A DNA stretch of 57,782 nt from assembly GCA_032718475.1 (NCBI GenBank), contig JAUCBJ010006381.1:1-57782 (forward strand). Reading direction: 5' to 3'. The notes under the pieces are model-generated. The model had not been told where the DNA came from. It did not search any database and worked only from the letters and a program-made list of their open reading frames with translations. Of this stretch, positions 42,170 to 51,819 are shown one piece after another; position 1 is the first letter of the stretch; each line of letters begins with the position of its first letter. Position numbers and translations under genes: made by a program. The stretch comes from Nemertoderma westbladi (Eukaryota > Xenacoelomorpha > Nemertodermatida > Nemertodermatidae).

Positions 42170-45100
42170 TTATTTACTAGTGTTAGGTGGAGATTTGTAG
42201 TCTCCAGACTCGTTACGAGTCTCTTCAAGAAGTACGAGACGTTGAGTCGGTCTGTCTACTGTACGACCGTCAATTGTCCGTACCGTCACAGTTCTTGTCA
42301 CTCCATCCATAGATGGATGTGTGGCTAAAATGACACCTGTTATCCAGAAGCGTCTTTTTAGATTCACTTCTGCCAACAGCACGTGATCTCCCGGCTTTAA
42401 TGCGCGGGTGTTATTGTACCAGTTTGTTCTGGCAGAAATAGAGGGCAAATAATGGTTTTGCCATATTTCCCAGAATTTGTTAGCCAGTAGTTGCGTGATT
42501 TTCCACGCTTTTCTACCGTAACTGTCGCTTTCTATTGGAATAGAAATCGGCGTTAATGTCGTCGGTGCCTGCATAAGCAGGTGTGCCGGTGTTAAAGCAA
42601 ACTGGGATTGTTTGTCATCGGGTACTAATACTATTGGTCTAGTATTTAGTATTGCCTCGATTTCAACAAACAATGTTGTCAGTTGGTCGTCTGTTAATAT
42701 GTGGTTTACTGGAATGACCTTTGCCATGGCTGTCTTTATAGATCTAATCAATCTCTCCCAGACTCCGCCTCTCCAAGGACTATCTGGAGGATTAAACTTC
42801 CAAACAATCTTGTGAGGTTGTAGTTCGTTCGAGATTTGATCATGATCTAATTTCTTAAAGGCTCTAGCAATCTCATTCCGAGCACCAACAAAGTTTGTCC
42901 CTTGGTCTGAGTACAAGCATTTCACTAGTCCGCGTCTAGCGATAAATCGCCGCAGTGCTAGTATAAACGCGTTGGTGGAAAGATCCATCACACGTTCAAT
43001 GTGAACTGCCCTACTGGACATACATGTGAAAATCAGTCCCCAGCGTTTTACTAGTATACGTCCACGTTTCGTATGTATGGGACCAAAGCAATCAATTCCA
43101 GTCTCTGTAAAAGGTGGTCTGAATGCTTGAAGTCGTGCTTGTGGTAGTTCACTCATTTCTTGGGTACCTATTCTAGAATGTACCTTTTTACAAATAATAC
43201 ACGTACGTGTCACTGAACTTAACGCTTTACTGGGTCTAATTAATACAAATCTAGTACGTAAGTAGGAAAGACAGTGGTGTCTTCCAGCGTGTTTCAGATG
43301 TAAATGTGCGTCCAGTATCATTGCACGTTGTAGTTCGTGATGTTGCGGTATTATTATTGGGTACCTAAAGTTTGTGTTAAAGTCAATGTTTTGAAGCCGA
43401 GATTTATGACAAATTAAGCCATTATAAATTATCGGACTCCAACTCAGTATCGGTGACGACTTGATTGGTTGACCTTGATTTATGGATGTGAATTCGCGCG
43501 CGAAATATCGCAGTTGATAATGGCGAATTAATATAATTTCACACCTGTCAATCTCAGCCAATGTAAGTCGACGTGTAAAGTCACGTTTGCCTTTAACGTA
43601 TTGTACAAAACGTACAATCCACGCTAATTTTCGGCAAGCGTTTGACCAAGAGTCTGTTAAGTTTACAATACGGTCGACGTAAGTATTTGTGACGTCATCA
43701 GGTAAGTCAATGGAGATTTTGGAAGGTTTTGAATTACTAGAAGGGCCCACGGGTCCGCCGGTAAGTATTCCCTTGTTGACTGTTGATCCGTCCGGGTCTA
43801 CAAGTAATTTGTCCTTCTTTGTCTTCTTACCTTGATTGTCGGTACTTTGTAAGTCGATCGTTAATGGTGGTTTGAACTCTATGGGGTCAGCAGGTTTCGG
43901 TAAACTTATTTTCCTGCCGACATTAATCCCAGGTTTCACCATAGGTTGTAAGTTCGGTATGTCTCTTGAGCGCAGAGTAACACCTGTATTTACATTAGCG
44001 TAGGTACTACCCACATCTGTAATACATGAGGTTTCACCGTGCTTATGGTTGCTCAAGTGTGTCAAAATTGGTAGTTTGTCAATACAAGGCCGCTCCAATA
44101 GGGAAACTGCGGCTTTACTGTTAGTTGATACATTACTAATGTCCGGTAGAACATTTTGTGATGTTTCTGACAAAATGTCTAGTCGACTGTCTAGTAATGT
44201 GTCTGGCGATACGTCTGGTAACGTATCTGGTTGTTTGTCAATAGAAGGCCGCTCCAATAGGGAAACTGCGGCTTTACTGTTTGTCAGTATGTCACTAGTG
44301 TCTGGTAGAATGTCTGGTTGACCGTCTAGTAACGTGTCTGGTTGACCGTCTGGCGATATGTCTGGTGTAGAAAGGCTCGCAAGTCTTCCTCTCTTGACCT
44401 TTGAAGTTATATCTTTCCATTTCGCCTTCGGTTTTTTCTTGAGTTTTGCCGCCGTCGTCCTTTTCTTTGTCTTCCCCTTTTTTGGTTTCTTGATTTCGGC
44501 GTCCTTAGGAATGGTGTTGGACTTGTTGTCGTATAACGGAGGCCAATCTTGTGTCGATTTCTGCAAGAACTGGGGTCCGTGTTGCCAAAACTCTTTGTTC
44601 TCCGGTTTACAGAATTCCTCAGGCATCATTCCTCGCGACGCAATATCAGCTGGGTTTTGTGGTCCGGGACAATGTCGCCAATCCTCTTTTATTGAACGGT
44701 CTAGTATTTCCGCGCGACGGTTAGCTACGAATGTCTTGAATTCGAGTGTGTCGTTGTTTATGTAAAATAAAACCAACGTCGCGTCAGTCCAATAAAATAT
44801 CTGTAAACTCGATTGTAGTTCTGTCTGTATGAGGTTCACGATGGTGGTTGACAGGGTCGCGGCTTGTAGCTCGGCTCGTGGTGTCGTCATATACTTAGTA
44901 GGCATGGTCTTAGCCTTAGAAGTAATGAGCAAAACATCGAACTCGTCCGATTCTACTTGTCTGCGCAAATACGCTGCCACACCAAAACCGTTGTCACTGG
45001 CGTCAGAAAAACAGTGTAGTTCCAAGTTGTCAGGAAATGTACTCTGTAATGGAAAGTAAACCCTGGGTATGAAATAATCCTCTAGTGAAGATAATTCCGC

Positions 45101-45733
45101 CTCCCAGGTTTTCCATAAGTCCACTTGGTCTGATGAGATCGGCTCGTCCCATGTTAGTCCATCCTTCCATATACTGCGCATATAAATGCGGGCTTGCAGT
45201 ATCACTGGACTGATGAATCCTAACGGATCGAACAATCGGCTCAATTTTGACAAGCATGATCTCTTGGTCAGTGTGTTTCCTTGACTGTCCAGTCTCACCT
45301 TCACTCGAAAGTTGTCTGTGTTTGGGTCCCAAAAGAGCCCCAACACCTTAGTCGTCGGTAGTGGTTCGAACTCTAGGTCTATGTCACCACCTCCACGCTC
45401 AGTAGTTCCGAATGAGTCAACTAATTCGGCACTGTTTGAGGCGAATTTGGTGAGGTTAAAACCTCCGCCCGCCAAGCAGTCCCGTAATTGATGTGCTACT
45501 GTTGTAGCACGTTCTACTGTGTCGCAACTCTGTAATCCGTCATCAACGTAAAAGTCACGTTCTACAATTCTAATTATCTCTGGGTCATACAGATGTTTCT
45601 GATCTCTAGCGGCTTGCTTCAAGGCGTACATCGTACAATTTGGGCTGTCTCTGGCACCGAAAACGCGAACTTGCATTTGGTAAGTCGCTGGTGGTAGACT
45701 TAAGTCCCCTTCCGGATACCAGAGAAACCGCAA
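42170..45733 (-). CDS. BEL-2 RT end, RNase H, integrase (rest of Gag-Pol)
   Basis: 1187 codons in the same frame as the upstream ORF, after one TGA. RT is completed by LRFLWYPEGDLSLPP and DFYVDDGLQ (catalytic YVDD near residue 60). The RNase H-like part is LHCFSDASDNGFGVAAYLRR (about 238) with FYWTDATLVLFYI and CPGPQNPADIASRG. A Lys-rich and Asp/Pro-rich spacer of about 250 residues (about 420-690) separates it from integrase and includes a duplicated NSKAAVSLLERP block. Integrase: DAHLHLKHAGRHH and CIICKKVH, TGIDCFGPIHTKRG, YSDQGTNFVGARN and GGVWERLIRSIK, so all catalytic residues are kept. It ends in QRLVLLEETRNESGDYKSPP. Integrase joins element cDNA to host DNA; the 5-bp duplication fits. 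Confidence 0.92.
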   Translation of the reverse strand: MRFLWYPEGDLSLPPATYQMQVRVFGARDSPNCTMYALKQAARDQKHLYDPEIIRIVERDFYVDDGLQSCDTVERATTVAHQLRDCLAGGGFNLTKFASNSAELVDSFGTTERGGGDIDLEFEPLPTTKVLGLFWDPNTDNFRVKVRLDSQGNTLTKRSCLSKLSRLFDPLGFISPVILQARIYMRSIWKDGLTWDEPISSDQVDLWKTWEAELSSLEDYFIPRVYFPLQSTFPDNLELHCFSDASDNGFGVAAYLRRQVESDEFDVLLITSKAKTMPTKYMTTPRAELQAATLSTTIVNLIQTELQSSLQIFYWTDATLVLFYINNDTLEFKTFVANRRAEILDRSIKEDWRHCPGPQNPADIASRGMMPEEFCKPENKEFWQHGPQFLQKSTQDWPPLYDNKSNTIPKDAEIKKPKKGKTKKRTTAAKLKKKPKAKWKDITSKVKRGRLASLSTPDISPDGQPDTLLDGQPDILPDTSDILTNSKAAVSLLERPSIDKQPDTLPDVSPDTLLDSRLDILSETSQNVLPDISNVSTNSKAAVSLLERPCIDKLPILTHLSNHKHGETSCITDVGSTYANVNTGVTLRSRDIPNLQPMVKPGINVGRKISLPKPADPIEFKPPLTIDLQSTDNQGKKTKKDKLLVDPDGSTVNKGILTGGPVGPSSNSKPSKISIDLPDDVTNTYVDRIVNLTDSWSNACRKLAWIVRFVQYVKGKRDFTRRLTLAEIDRCEIILIRHYQLRYFAREFTSINQGQPIKSSPILSWSPIIYNGLICHKSRLQNIDFNTNFRYPIIIPQHHELQRAMILDAHLHLKHAGRHHCLSYLRTRFVLIRPSKALSSVTRTCIICKKVHSRIGTQEMSELPQARLQAFRPPFTETGIDCFGPIHTKRGRILVKRWGLIFTCMSSRAVHIERVMDLSTNAFILALRRFIARRGLVKCLYSDQGTNFVGARNEIARAFKKLDHDQISNELQPHKIVWKFNPPDSPWRGGVWERLIRSIKTAMAKVIPVNHILTDDQLTTLFVEIEAILNTRPIVLVPDDKQSQFALTPAHLLMQAPTTLTPISIPIESDSYGRKAWKITQLLANKFWEIWQNHYLPSISARTNWYNNTRALKPGDHVLLAEVNLKRRFWITGVILATHPSMDGVTRTVTVRTIDGRTVDRPTQRLVLLEETRNESGDYKSPPNTSK
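44050..44345 (-). repeat. Internal repeats in the BEL-2 RNase H-integrase spacer
   Basis: A block encoding NSKAAVSLLERP(S/C)IDK occurs twice about 165 bases apart, with short DNA repeats of TCTGGT and GTCTAGTAATGTGTC type between, encoding Asp/Pro/Leu-rich stretches such as PDTLLDGQPDILPD. Confidence 0.8.
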
Positions 45734-45745
45734 ACTGTCTCTGTC

Positions 45746-48700
45746 TCACTCTAACGCTTTTACTTGGTGAAACATCGCTTCAACGTCGCAAGTAAAGGCT
45801 ACTTGGCGCTGACGGAAGCGCATAATCACCCCCATAAGATAATTATTCATGTTCGGTCCATCCATCAACTCACTATTGAGGGACATTCCCTCAAATAGAG
45901 CCGCACAATCATTGACTACGCGTACTTTATCTGGTTTGTCGGGGTGTCTCACATAGTGATGTGGCAGGTAGTATGTCTGGTCGGTCACTCGCTCCGGGTT
46001 AGTCATTCGGATAGCGTATCCTTCAGTCAAATACGTCTCCATCTGAGTGTTGTACTGCAGATGGGCTTTCTCGTCCTTTAATAGACGTTGTCGTATTGAG
46101 TGTAGACGTCTTAAAGCCAGTGGGTAGTTATTTATAAGTTTAGGACTTTGGCTACGCCATAACATCCCCACCTCGTAATGTCCATCCTCCGTCTGTCGGA
46201 TAGTCTCTTCCATGATCTTCAGAGATTGTTTCTCCTGTTCCGACATACAAGGTTCGTAGCTACCAGGTTCAGCTGTATCTTGTTCTAACCACCTGATAGT
46301 CTTCTCCGTTAATTCTTTGTCCAAGGCGGCTTGTTCCAACTGATGAATTTTCAACGCATCATCGTCGATATCGACGGGCACTGTTGAGGTTATTGAGGTA
46401 GGTAGACTCGCAAGCCTATCATCTGTCGTCGATGGAATCTCTAGCTGATTTGTCTTCTCCCCAAGTTCTAAACTCACCTTGTGGGTTAGCTGCTCCTTGT
46501 GACTTATCATACTAGTTACACGTCTGTCATGTTTTGTCGACTGTAGTGTAGTATGATCCACGTCGTGTGAAAAGGAATGAATTGAATTTGTAGTCAATAA
46601 ACTACATGTACTCTGTACATCGTCTTCCTCGTCACTTACGTCTAGTGTGCGCACAGGCGCTCGAGTATACCACCCTATCGGCGTTCTGCAGGCGTATGCG
46701 TTTCCTGCTACAACTGCCGATGGTCTGGTTTCCCACACCTGATGTAGGTTGAATTGGTCCGTCCCGATCAGCATTGCTACCGATCTATAATTGACAGGAC
46801 ATTCGGGTACACCAAGGTGTCTGAAATACTTACGGTCCTCCAGAGATTGTTCCGGCACTGGACCTAGTAGGTTACTAAAGTCCTTCGTGGCCGCAAAGGT
46901 TAAATCTCTAAAAGGTAACAAAGACCTCTCCCTCTCGCTGTGTTGCGATTTTGGAAGAAGAGAGTCTAAGTCCAACTTAACTCGTGTCACTGGTATTGCA
47001 CGCTGGCCGTGCATACTACTTACTGTATAACTGACGTGTTTACCTTGTCTGAGATCTGTTACGACGTCAGCTATCTTTTCATCCACGTAACTGTGAGATG
47101 AGGCTGAGTCTAGAATCGCGTAAATCCTCTTACTCCCCTTTGTGCCAGTAACCTTAATCGGGATTACACTGAATCCCTTCAGTTGATCAGTGGTCAGGAG
47201 CGCGATCGACGGTTGTTCGTCTCCATTAGAATATTCATCGTCGTCTTCTAATTCTTCGTCCGACGATCCGGATTGTTCTGAGAAGCAATCCTCAATATGG
47301 GTCACGAAGGTCGGAGTCGTTTTCGATTCTCGTTTTCGGTAGGCCGCATCACATCTCGCTGCTGCTTCCGGGTGTTCCCTGGCGAAGCGTTTCGTCGGCG
47401 TGTGGCTGTCTGTGTGGAGCAGACCGTCGTGGTTGCGTCCACAGGATGGACAAGTGTCAGTATTTGGGCAATCCTTGCGCACGTGTCCGTGTCGCGTACA
47501 CCGCCAACAAGAGTCCAGTGGCCGTATCTGCAGCCGTCGTTCTTCCGAGTTCAACTCGCGAAATTGTCGACAACCTCGTAACTTGTGACCAATATACCGC
47601 TTACCTAGATGTTCGCAGTATTGGCAGCCGTTGAAGTCGGTGCTGAGTTGCTGTCTCGTCTGTTTCGTCCCAATGGGCGCAGATACTCTATTACCATCTG
47701 AGAATTGTCGTGATTCCGTCGGTGTGGCGTAAGTGGCCGTCTTTGTGGATGTTGTCTGGGGTTTTTGTCGGTTGGAGGATGGCAGTGTGATCCCTTCTGC
47801 CACGATGTGCTGGTCGGTATAGTTAGATCGAGTTTCTACTACCGCCTCCCTGGATATTAAAAGGTACACATCTTCTAATTTTAAGAATCCTCCCCGCTCC
47901 TCCCGCTGGTATTCGACCTTCCTCCACTCCCGACGAAGTCGATGGTGGAGTCGTCCTATTATCTTTAATAGAACTGTAGGGGTATTCCCGTAATCAAGTT
48001 GTCCAATTGATCTTAAGGTAGTGATAGCGTTCTTGATCTCATCAGCCAGTTTTAGTAAGTCGACGGGTTTAGTGATAGCCCCTCCCTTACAGAGTTCCTC
48101 TATTACTGACCTGGCCATACTCACTGTACCTCCGTATATCGAAGTCAAACGATCGTACGCTAGTTCGAAAGCGTCCGGTACACCGACGAAGGTCTCCGCC
48201 AAACGTTTAGGTTCTCCTGACAACGTTTGGAGCAGGTAATTGAACTTCTCCCGTGATGTAAAGGCGCACACGGCGATCTGGGATTCGATATAGTCTACGA
48301 AGGTATGCCAGTGTTTTGAGCTACCGGAAAACTTCGGTGGTTGTTGTACCGGCAATCCCTGTCTGGCTGCGAATTTCGCTATCTCCTCGGCAACGTTCAG
48401 AGTTTCGCGTCCTTGGTTGGTAACTTGGTTGATATCCCTTCTTGGCGCTTTTCCCTGATACGATGTGGAGTTTGAAGGTACCGGTCTTTGTGGTCCCTTC
48501 GGGTGTCTATTGTGTTCGAATTCGGAATTTCTCGAACTGTCGGTTTGAACTTCCTCCAGACGCTCCTCGATCTGAGCCAACTTATTGACAACTGGTCGCA
48601 GAATGTCGGCGAACTGTTGTGTACTAATTGCGTCCGTTGGTTGTAACGCCTTCTGTGTTGGTGTATTCTGTGGAGGATTATCTGCAAAAGAGTTGTCTGA

Positions 48701-51013
48701 ACGCTCGCGTTTATATTCATCGGCCGCCCCCGTTCTAAATACCTCGCGTTTCGGGTAATCCGATTCGCTCGAAGTACTACTATCATCTGGATATGGTGGT
48801 CGACGTGCTCGCGTCCGTTGCGTCGTACTAATTCTAACGGTTCGTTTCGGAACATCGTCTCGCTTTCGTTGTTCGGTAGGCTCACAAGTCTTCCTCGAAG
48901 TCGTAGATTGCGATGTAAACTGGTTGAACGGTCGCGTCTCTGTTCTCCGTTGTTCGGTAGGCTCACAAGTCTTCCTCGAAGTCGTAGATTGCGATGTAAA
49001 TTGGTTGAACGGTCGCGTCTCTGTTCTCCGTTGTTCGGTAGGCTCACAAGTCTTCCTCGAAGTCGTAGATTGCGATGTAAATTGGTTGAACGGTCGCGTC
49101 TCTGTTCTCCGTTGTTCGGTAGGCTCACAAGTCTTCCTCGAAGTCGTAGATTGCGATGTAAATTGGTTGAACGGTGGGCGAATGACAGCATTTGAATCCA
49201 AAGGCCTTGTTGGTCGAAACGTCATTGGGTAAGCGTAGTGTGTAACGGGTTTAGGTGTCGACGGTGGACTCACCTGTTTTGTCGTCAGTAGCGCAGGTCC
49301 GGTCAATAAACTACTACGATCCGTAATCGGTGGGTTACTTACCTTGACTTTCGGAATAGGCGACGACGTTGCTCTTGGCGGTGTAAACTCGCCCGGAATA
49401 ACAAACCTGTGTTCCGTCGCACCATGGATAGGAGAAATGTCGCTACTACCCGCAATCGAAACAGGTTCCTTAGTCGTAACCGGTGCAAACATATGAGTTA
49501 CCTGTGGGAATCGTTGACACACGTCTTTTACTAATTGTCGTTCCCGTCCGGGTGCTCCTACGCTTCCTTCCTTCTTCCGTTCCTGAATTTGGCGATGTCT
49601 TACCTCTAACTGGTCCAAATCATGTCCGTCACGAGATCTCATCGATCGATCGCGGGCCTTTTGATCCAAATCTTCCTCGGCGTTCGCTAATTCTCTCGCC
49701 TTCTTCTCGAGTTCGAAATGAAGTTTCACTGTCTTCTCTCGTTGTTCCGTTTGTTGTCGTTGCGCCTCGAACTCTGCTTGTCGTATAGCAGATTGAGCTT
49801 TTATTTGCCGTGTTCTCATTTCGGCCCGTGCTTCCGAAACTAACCTTTCTCGTTTTAATTCCGCCGCTGCCGCTGCCGTTTGTCGCTCCAGTTCGGCCGC
49901 TGCGTTTTGTCGCTCTAACTCGGCCGCCGCCGCTGCCGCTTGTCGTTCTACCTCGGCCGCTGCCGCTGCCGCTTGTCGTTCTACCTCGGCCGCTGCCGCT
50001 GCCGCTTGTCGGGCAATGTCTACTTCTAATCTTTCCACTTCAGCTGCTTCTAATTCAGCTTGTTCCTGTAGATGAGAGATTCTTGCTATATTCGCAACGC
50101 GTAGCTTCTCTTCCTCTACTGCTGCCTGCATCACTAGAAGTTGAGCTTGTTCCTCCATTTCTCGTCGTTGTCGGTGGAATTCTTGCTGTTGTCGAGCAAC
50201 TTCTGACGTGACTATACTTCCCTCGCAGATTTCGCTACGAATACTTACCAACGATTGGTCCAGTATTCCCGGTGCCGATTCGATTCGTACGGGTGAAGTT
50301 TCTCTCGTATATTCCGGCACGGTTTCCCAATCTCCGACGTCTTCGCCGCACATACGTAAGTGGTCCGTCAGGTGTTTTAATTGTCCATCCAGTCGGTACA
50401 GTTCCTGTTCTTCCTCGGGTTGTAATAATTCGTCCGAAACTGACTCACCTAACAACTGGTCCGCTTGTTCCTGTTGTATCTGTCTAATCGTCGACTTAAA
50501 CTGAATCAGTTTCTCTCTAGTGATCATTAGTTTCTCGAGGATTCTAAGTTGAGTATCCATGTCCTGTCTCTGTCTAGCTAGATCTTGTAGGCCAACTAGA
50601 TTATCTACGGACTTATATACTTTACTCTGTACTCTAACCTGGAGGGTGTAGAACTCGAATCGAGACATCGGAGCGGTCAACCCGTCTAATATGCGTTGGC
50701 CTTCTCCAATACTCCTGGTAATATGCGCCATGTATCCACCGACGCTTCTAACCACACTTTCTGTGCTTCCTGCTGAACTTACCATTTCCGTTTCCCTATA
50801 TCTAGGTTGCGGAACAGTTAGAAAGTCCTCGGTCCTGCCGTCGCCTCGTACTACGGCATCCGGTACTCCCGTTGGATGTACTGGTGACGCACACGGTGTA
50901 GGTTCGGTAGGCTCGCGAGTCTTCCCCTGTTGTTCTTCCGCTGCTGACTTATCTCCGTCACACGAGTCATAGTCGGTTTGTGTGTTCTTCGTATAGTCTT
51001 GTTTGTCACTCAT
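45746..51013 (-). CDS. BEL-2 Gag-protease-RT start
   Basis: 1755 codons, starting MSDKQDY like BEL-1 (MSDTQQN). An Ala/Glu/Arg-rich coiled coil spans about residues 268-460 with repeated AAAAEVERQA units. A 27-residue unit containing RPFNQFTSQSTTSRKTCEP is repeated four times at about 607-717. Gag core (DUF1759-like) PPKFSGSSKHWHTFVDYIES begins near 889. Zinc knuckles lie at about 1127-1204 (CQYCEHLG, CWRCTRHGHVRKDC, CPSCGRNHDGLLH). The retropepsin site is AILDSASSHSYVD (Asp about 1301; DSA in place of DSG). The RT start is VRVVNDCAALFEGMSLNSEL and FTCDVEAMFHQVKALE, then TGA. The next residues (DRDSLRF) match those of BEL-1 after a codon that is Arg there, so a CGA-to-TGA change is likely. 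Confidence 0.92.
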   Translation of the reverse strand: MSDKQDYTKNTQTDYDSCDGDKSAAEEQQGKTREPTEPTPCASPVHPTGVPDAVVRGDGRTEDFLTVPQPRYRETEMVSSAGSTESVVRSVGGYMAHITRSIGEGQRILDGLTAPMSRFEFYTLQVRVQSKVYKSVDNLVGLQDLARQRQDMDTQLRILEKLMITREKLIQFKSTIRQIQQEQADQLLGESVSDELLQPEEEQELYRLDGQLKHLTDHLRMCGEDVGDWETVPEYTRETSPVRIESAPGILDQSLVSIRSEICEGSIVTSEVARQQQEFHRQRREMEEQAQLLVMQAAVEEEKLRVANIARISHLQEQAELEAAEVERLEVDIARQAAAAAAEVERQAAAAAAEVERQAAAAAAELERQNAAAELERQTAAAAAELKRERLVSEARAEMRTRQIKAQSAIRQAEFEAQRQQTEQREKTVKLHFELEKKARELANAEEDLDQKARDRSMRSRDGHDLDQLEVRHRQIQERKKEGSVGAPGRERQLVKDVCQRFPQVTHMFAPVTTKEPVSIAGSSDISPIHGATEHRFVIPGEFTPPRATSSPIPKVKVSNPPITDRSSLLTGPALLTTKQVSPPSTPKPVTHYAYPMTFRPTRPLDSNAVIRPPFNQFTSQSTTSRKTCEPTEQRRTETRPFNQFTSQSTTSRKTCEPTEQRRTETRPFNQFTSQSTTSRKTCEPTEQRRTETRPFNQFTSQSTTSRKTCEPTEQRKRDDVPKRTVRISTTQRTRARRPPYPDDSSTSSESDYPKREVFRTGAADEYKRERSDNSFADNPPQNTPTQKALQPTDAISTQQFADILRPVVNKLAQIEERLEEVQTDSSRNSEFEHNRHPKGPQRPVPSNSTSYQGKAPRRDINQVTNQGRETLNVAEEIAKFAARQGLPVQQPPKFSGSSKHWHTFVDYIESQIAVCAFTSREKFNYLLQTLSGEPKRLAETFVGVPDAFELAYDRLTSIYGGTVSMARSVIEELCKGGAITKPVDLLKLADEIKNAITTLRSIGQLDYGNTPTVLLKIIGRLHHRLRREWRKVEYQREERGGFLKLEDVYLLISREAVVETRSNYTDQHIVAEGITLPSSNRQKPQTTSTKTATYATPTESRQFSDGNRVSAPIGTKQTRQQLSTDFNGCQYCEHLGKRYIGHKLRGCRQFRELNSEERRLQIRPLDSCWRCTRHGHVRKDCPNTDTCPSCGRNHDGLLHTDSHTPTKRFAREHPEAAARCDAAYRKRESKTTPTFVTHIEDCFSEQSGSSDEELEDDDEYSNGDEQPSIALLTTDQLKGFSVIPIKVTGTKGSKRIYAILDSASSHSYVDEKIADVVTDLRQGKHVSYTVSSMHGQRAIPVTRVKLDLDSLLPKSQHSERERSLLPFRDLTFAATKDFSNLLGPVPEQSLEDRKYFRHLGVPECPVNYRSVAMLIGTDQFNLHQVWETRPSAVVAGNAYACRTPIGWYTRAPVRTLDVSDEEDDVQSTCSLLTTNSIHSFSHDVDHTTLQSTKHDRRVTSMISHKEQLTHKVSLELGEKTNQLEIPSTTDDRLASLPTSITSTVPVDIDDDALKIHQLEQAALDKELTEKTIRWLEQDTAEPGSYEPCMSEQEKQSLKIMEETIRQTEDGHYEVGMLWRSQSPKLINNYPLALRRLHSIRQRLLKDEKAHLQYNTQMETYLTEGYAIRMTNPERVTDQTYYLPHHYVRHPDKPDKVRVVNDCAALFEGMSLNSELMDGPNMNNYLMGVIMRFRQRQVAFTCDVEAMFHQVKALE
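48871..49190 (-). repeat. 81-bp in-frame minisatellite in BEL-2 gag
   Basis: Four tandem 81-bp copies with only one or two substitutions between them, each carrying one copy of the dispersed 20-nt motif (48875, 48956, 49037, 49118). They encode four 27-residue units rich in Thr, Ser, Arg and Gln. Confidence 0.95.
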
Positions 51014-51819
51014 TTCGGTAGTTGTAAGTCAAGTAAAGTGAGTGTCAAAGTATCGAGTTTACCGTATTTATACAAAACGGTACTAATTACAGTCTTATAA
51101 AATTAGCCTACCGGCCGATTTTATAGCAGATGGATAAAATTAGCCTAAACGGCCAATTTTACAGCAAATAAATGTCACGGAATAAGTATATAATAAAATT
51201 AGCCTAGCGGCCAATTTTATAACAAATAAATCGGATAACGATATGCGTTATCAAAAGGTAAATTAAATACAATAATACGGACTAATTCAGCAATGAACAA
51301 AGAAATCATACGGAATGCATAAATACTTGAGACAGTGGAACCCACAATAATTTTAACTAATACGGTAATGCCTAACTTATTTATGCAACTTTTCGAACTC
51401 ACCCACTCCAATAATTCTCCAGAAAAACAGATTCCCAGATACAAACCGAACGTGAACCTTTCCGTTTTTAACGTTGCGGACGAAACGCGATTTTCCCAAC
51501 CAAAGTTGTTGAGTTATCTATCTCCCAAACTTGCTAAACACGGTCTTGCTCCCGTTACAGTCTAGAAATGAGTTCTGAATCCTGAAAAACAAAAGAGTTA
51601 GGTTTTACTTTACGAAAATTTTGTACCGGTACAATATGGTATTTAAACCCTTTTAAACACCGGTATTCAATTCCAAAATATTTTACACGCGGTTCAAATC
51701 AAATTTTATTTCAAAAAATTAGCACTTAGCTAATCAAATACAAATTTTTACCTCAAAATACAAAATTTTCAAATAACTTTAGTCCTACCGAACCGTAGTT
51801 CAGTAAAACACATTCCTAC
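51014..51819 (-). other. BEL-2 leader with three inverted-repeat blocks
   Basis: Non-coding leader between LTR and gag. Three blocks close to AAAATTAGCCTA-CGGCC-ATTTTA occur at about 51087-51115, 51135-51162 and 51194-51222. Each can pair with itself (AAATT.GCC with GGC.AATTTT), giving three similar hairpins. The base next to the LTR reads GTAGGAATGTGTTTTAC on the minus strand, not a TGG-type tRNA primer site. Confidence 0.7.

Noticed and set aside
48871-49190. CRISPR array
   Set aside because: Direct tandem repeats without unique spacers, inside an ORF of an animal retroelement.
48818-49232. Plus-strand ORFs across the Gag minisatellite
   Set aside because: They are antisense readings of the 81-bp repeat; the minus-strand Gag frame explains the sequence.
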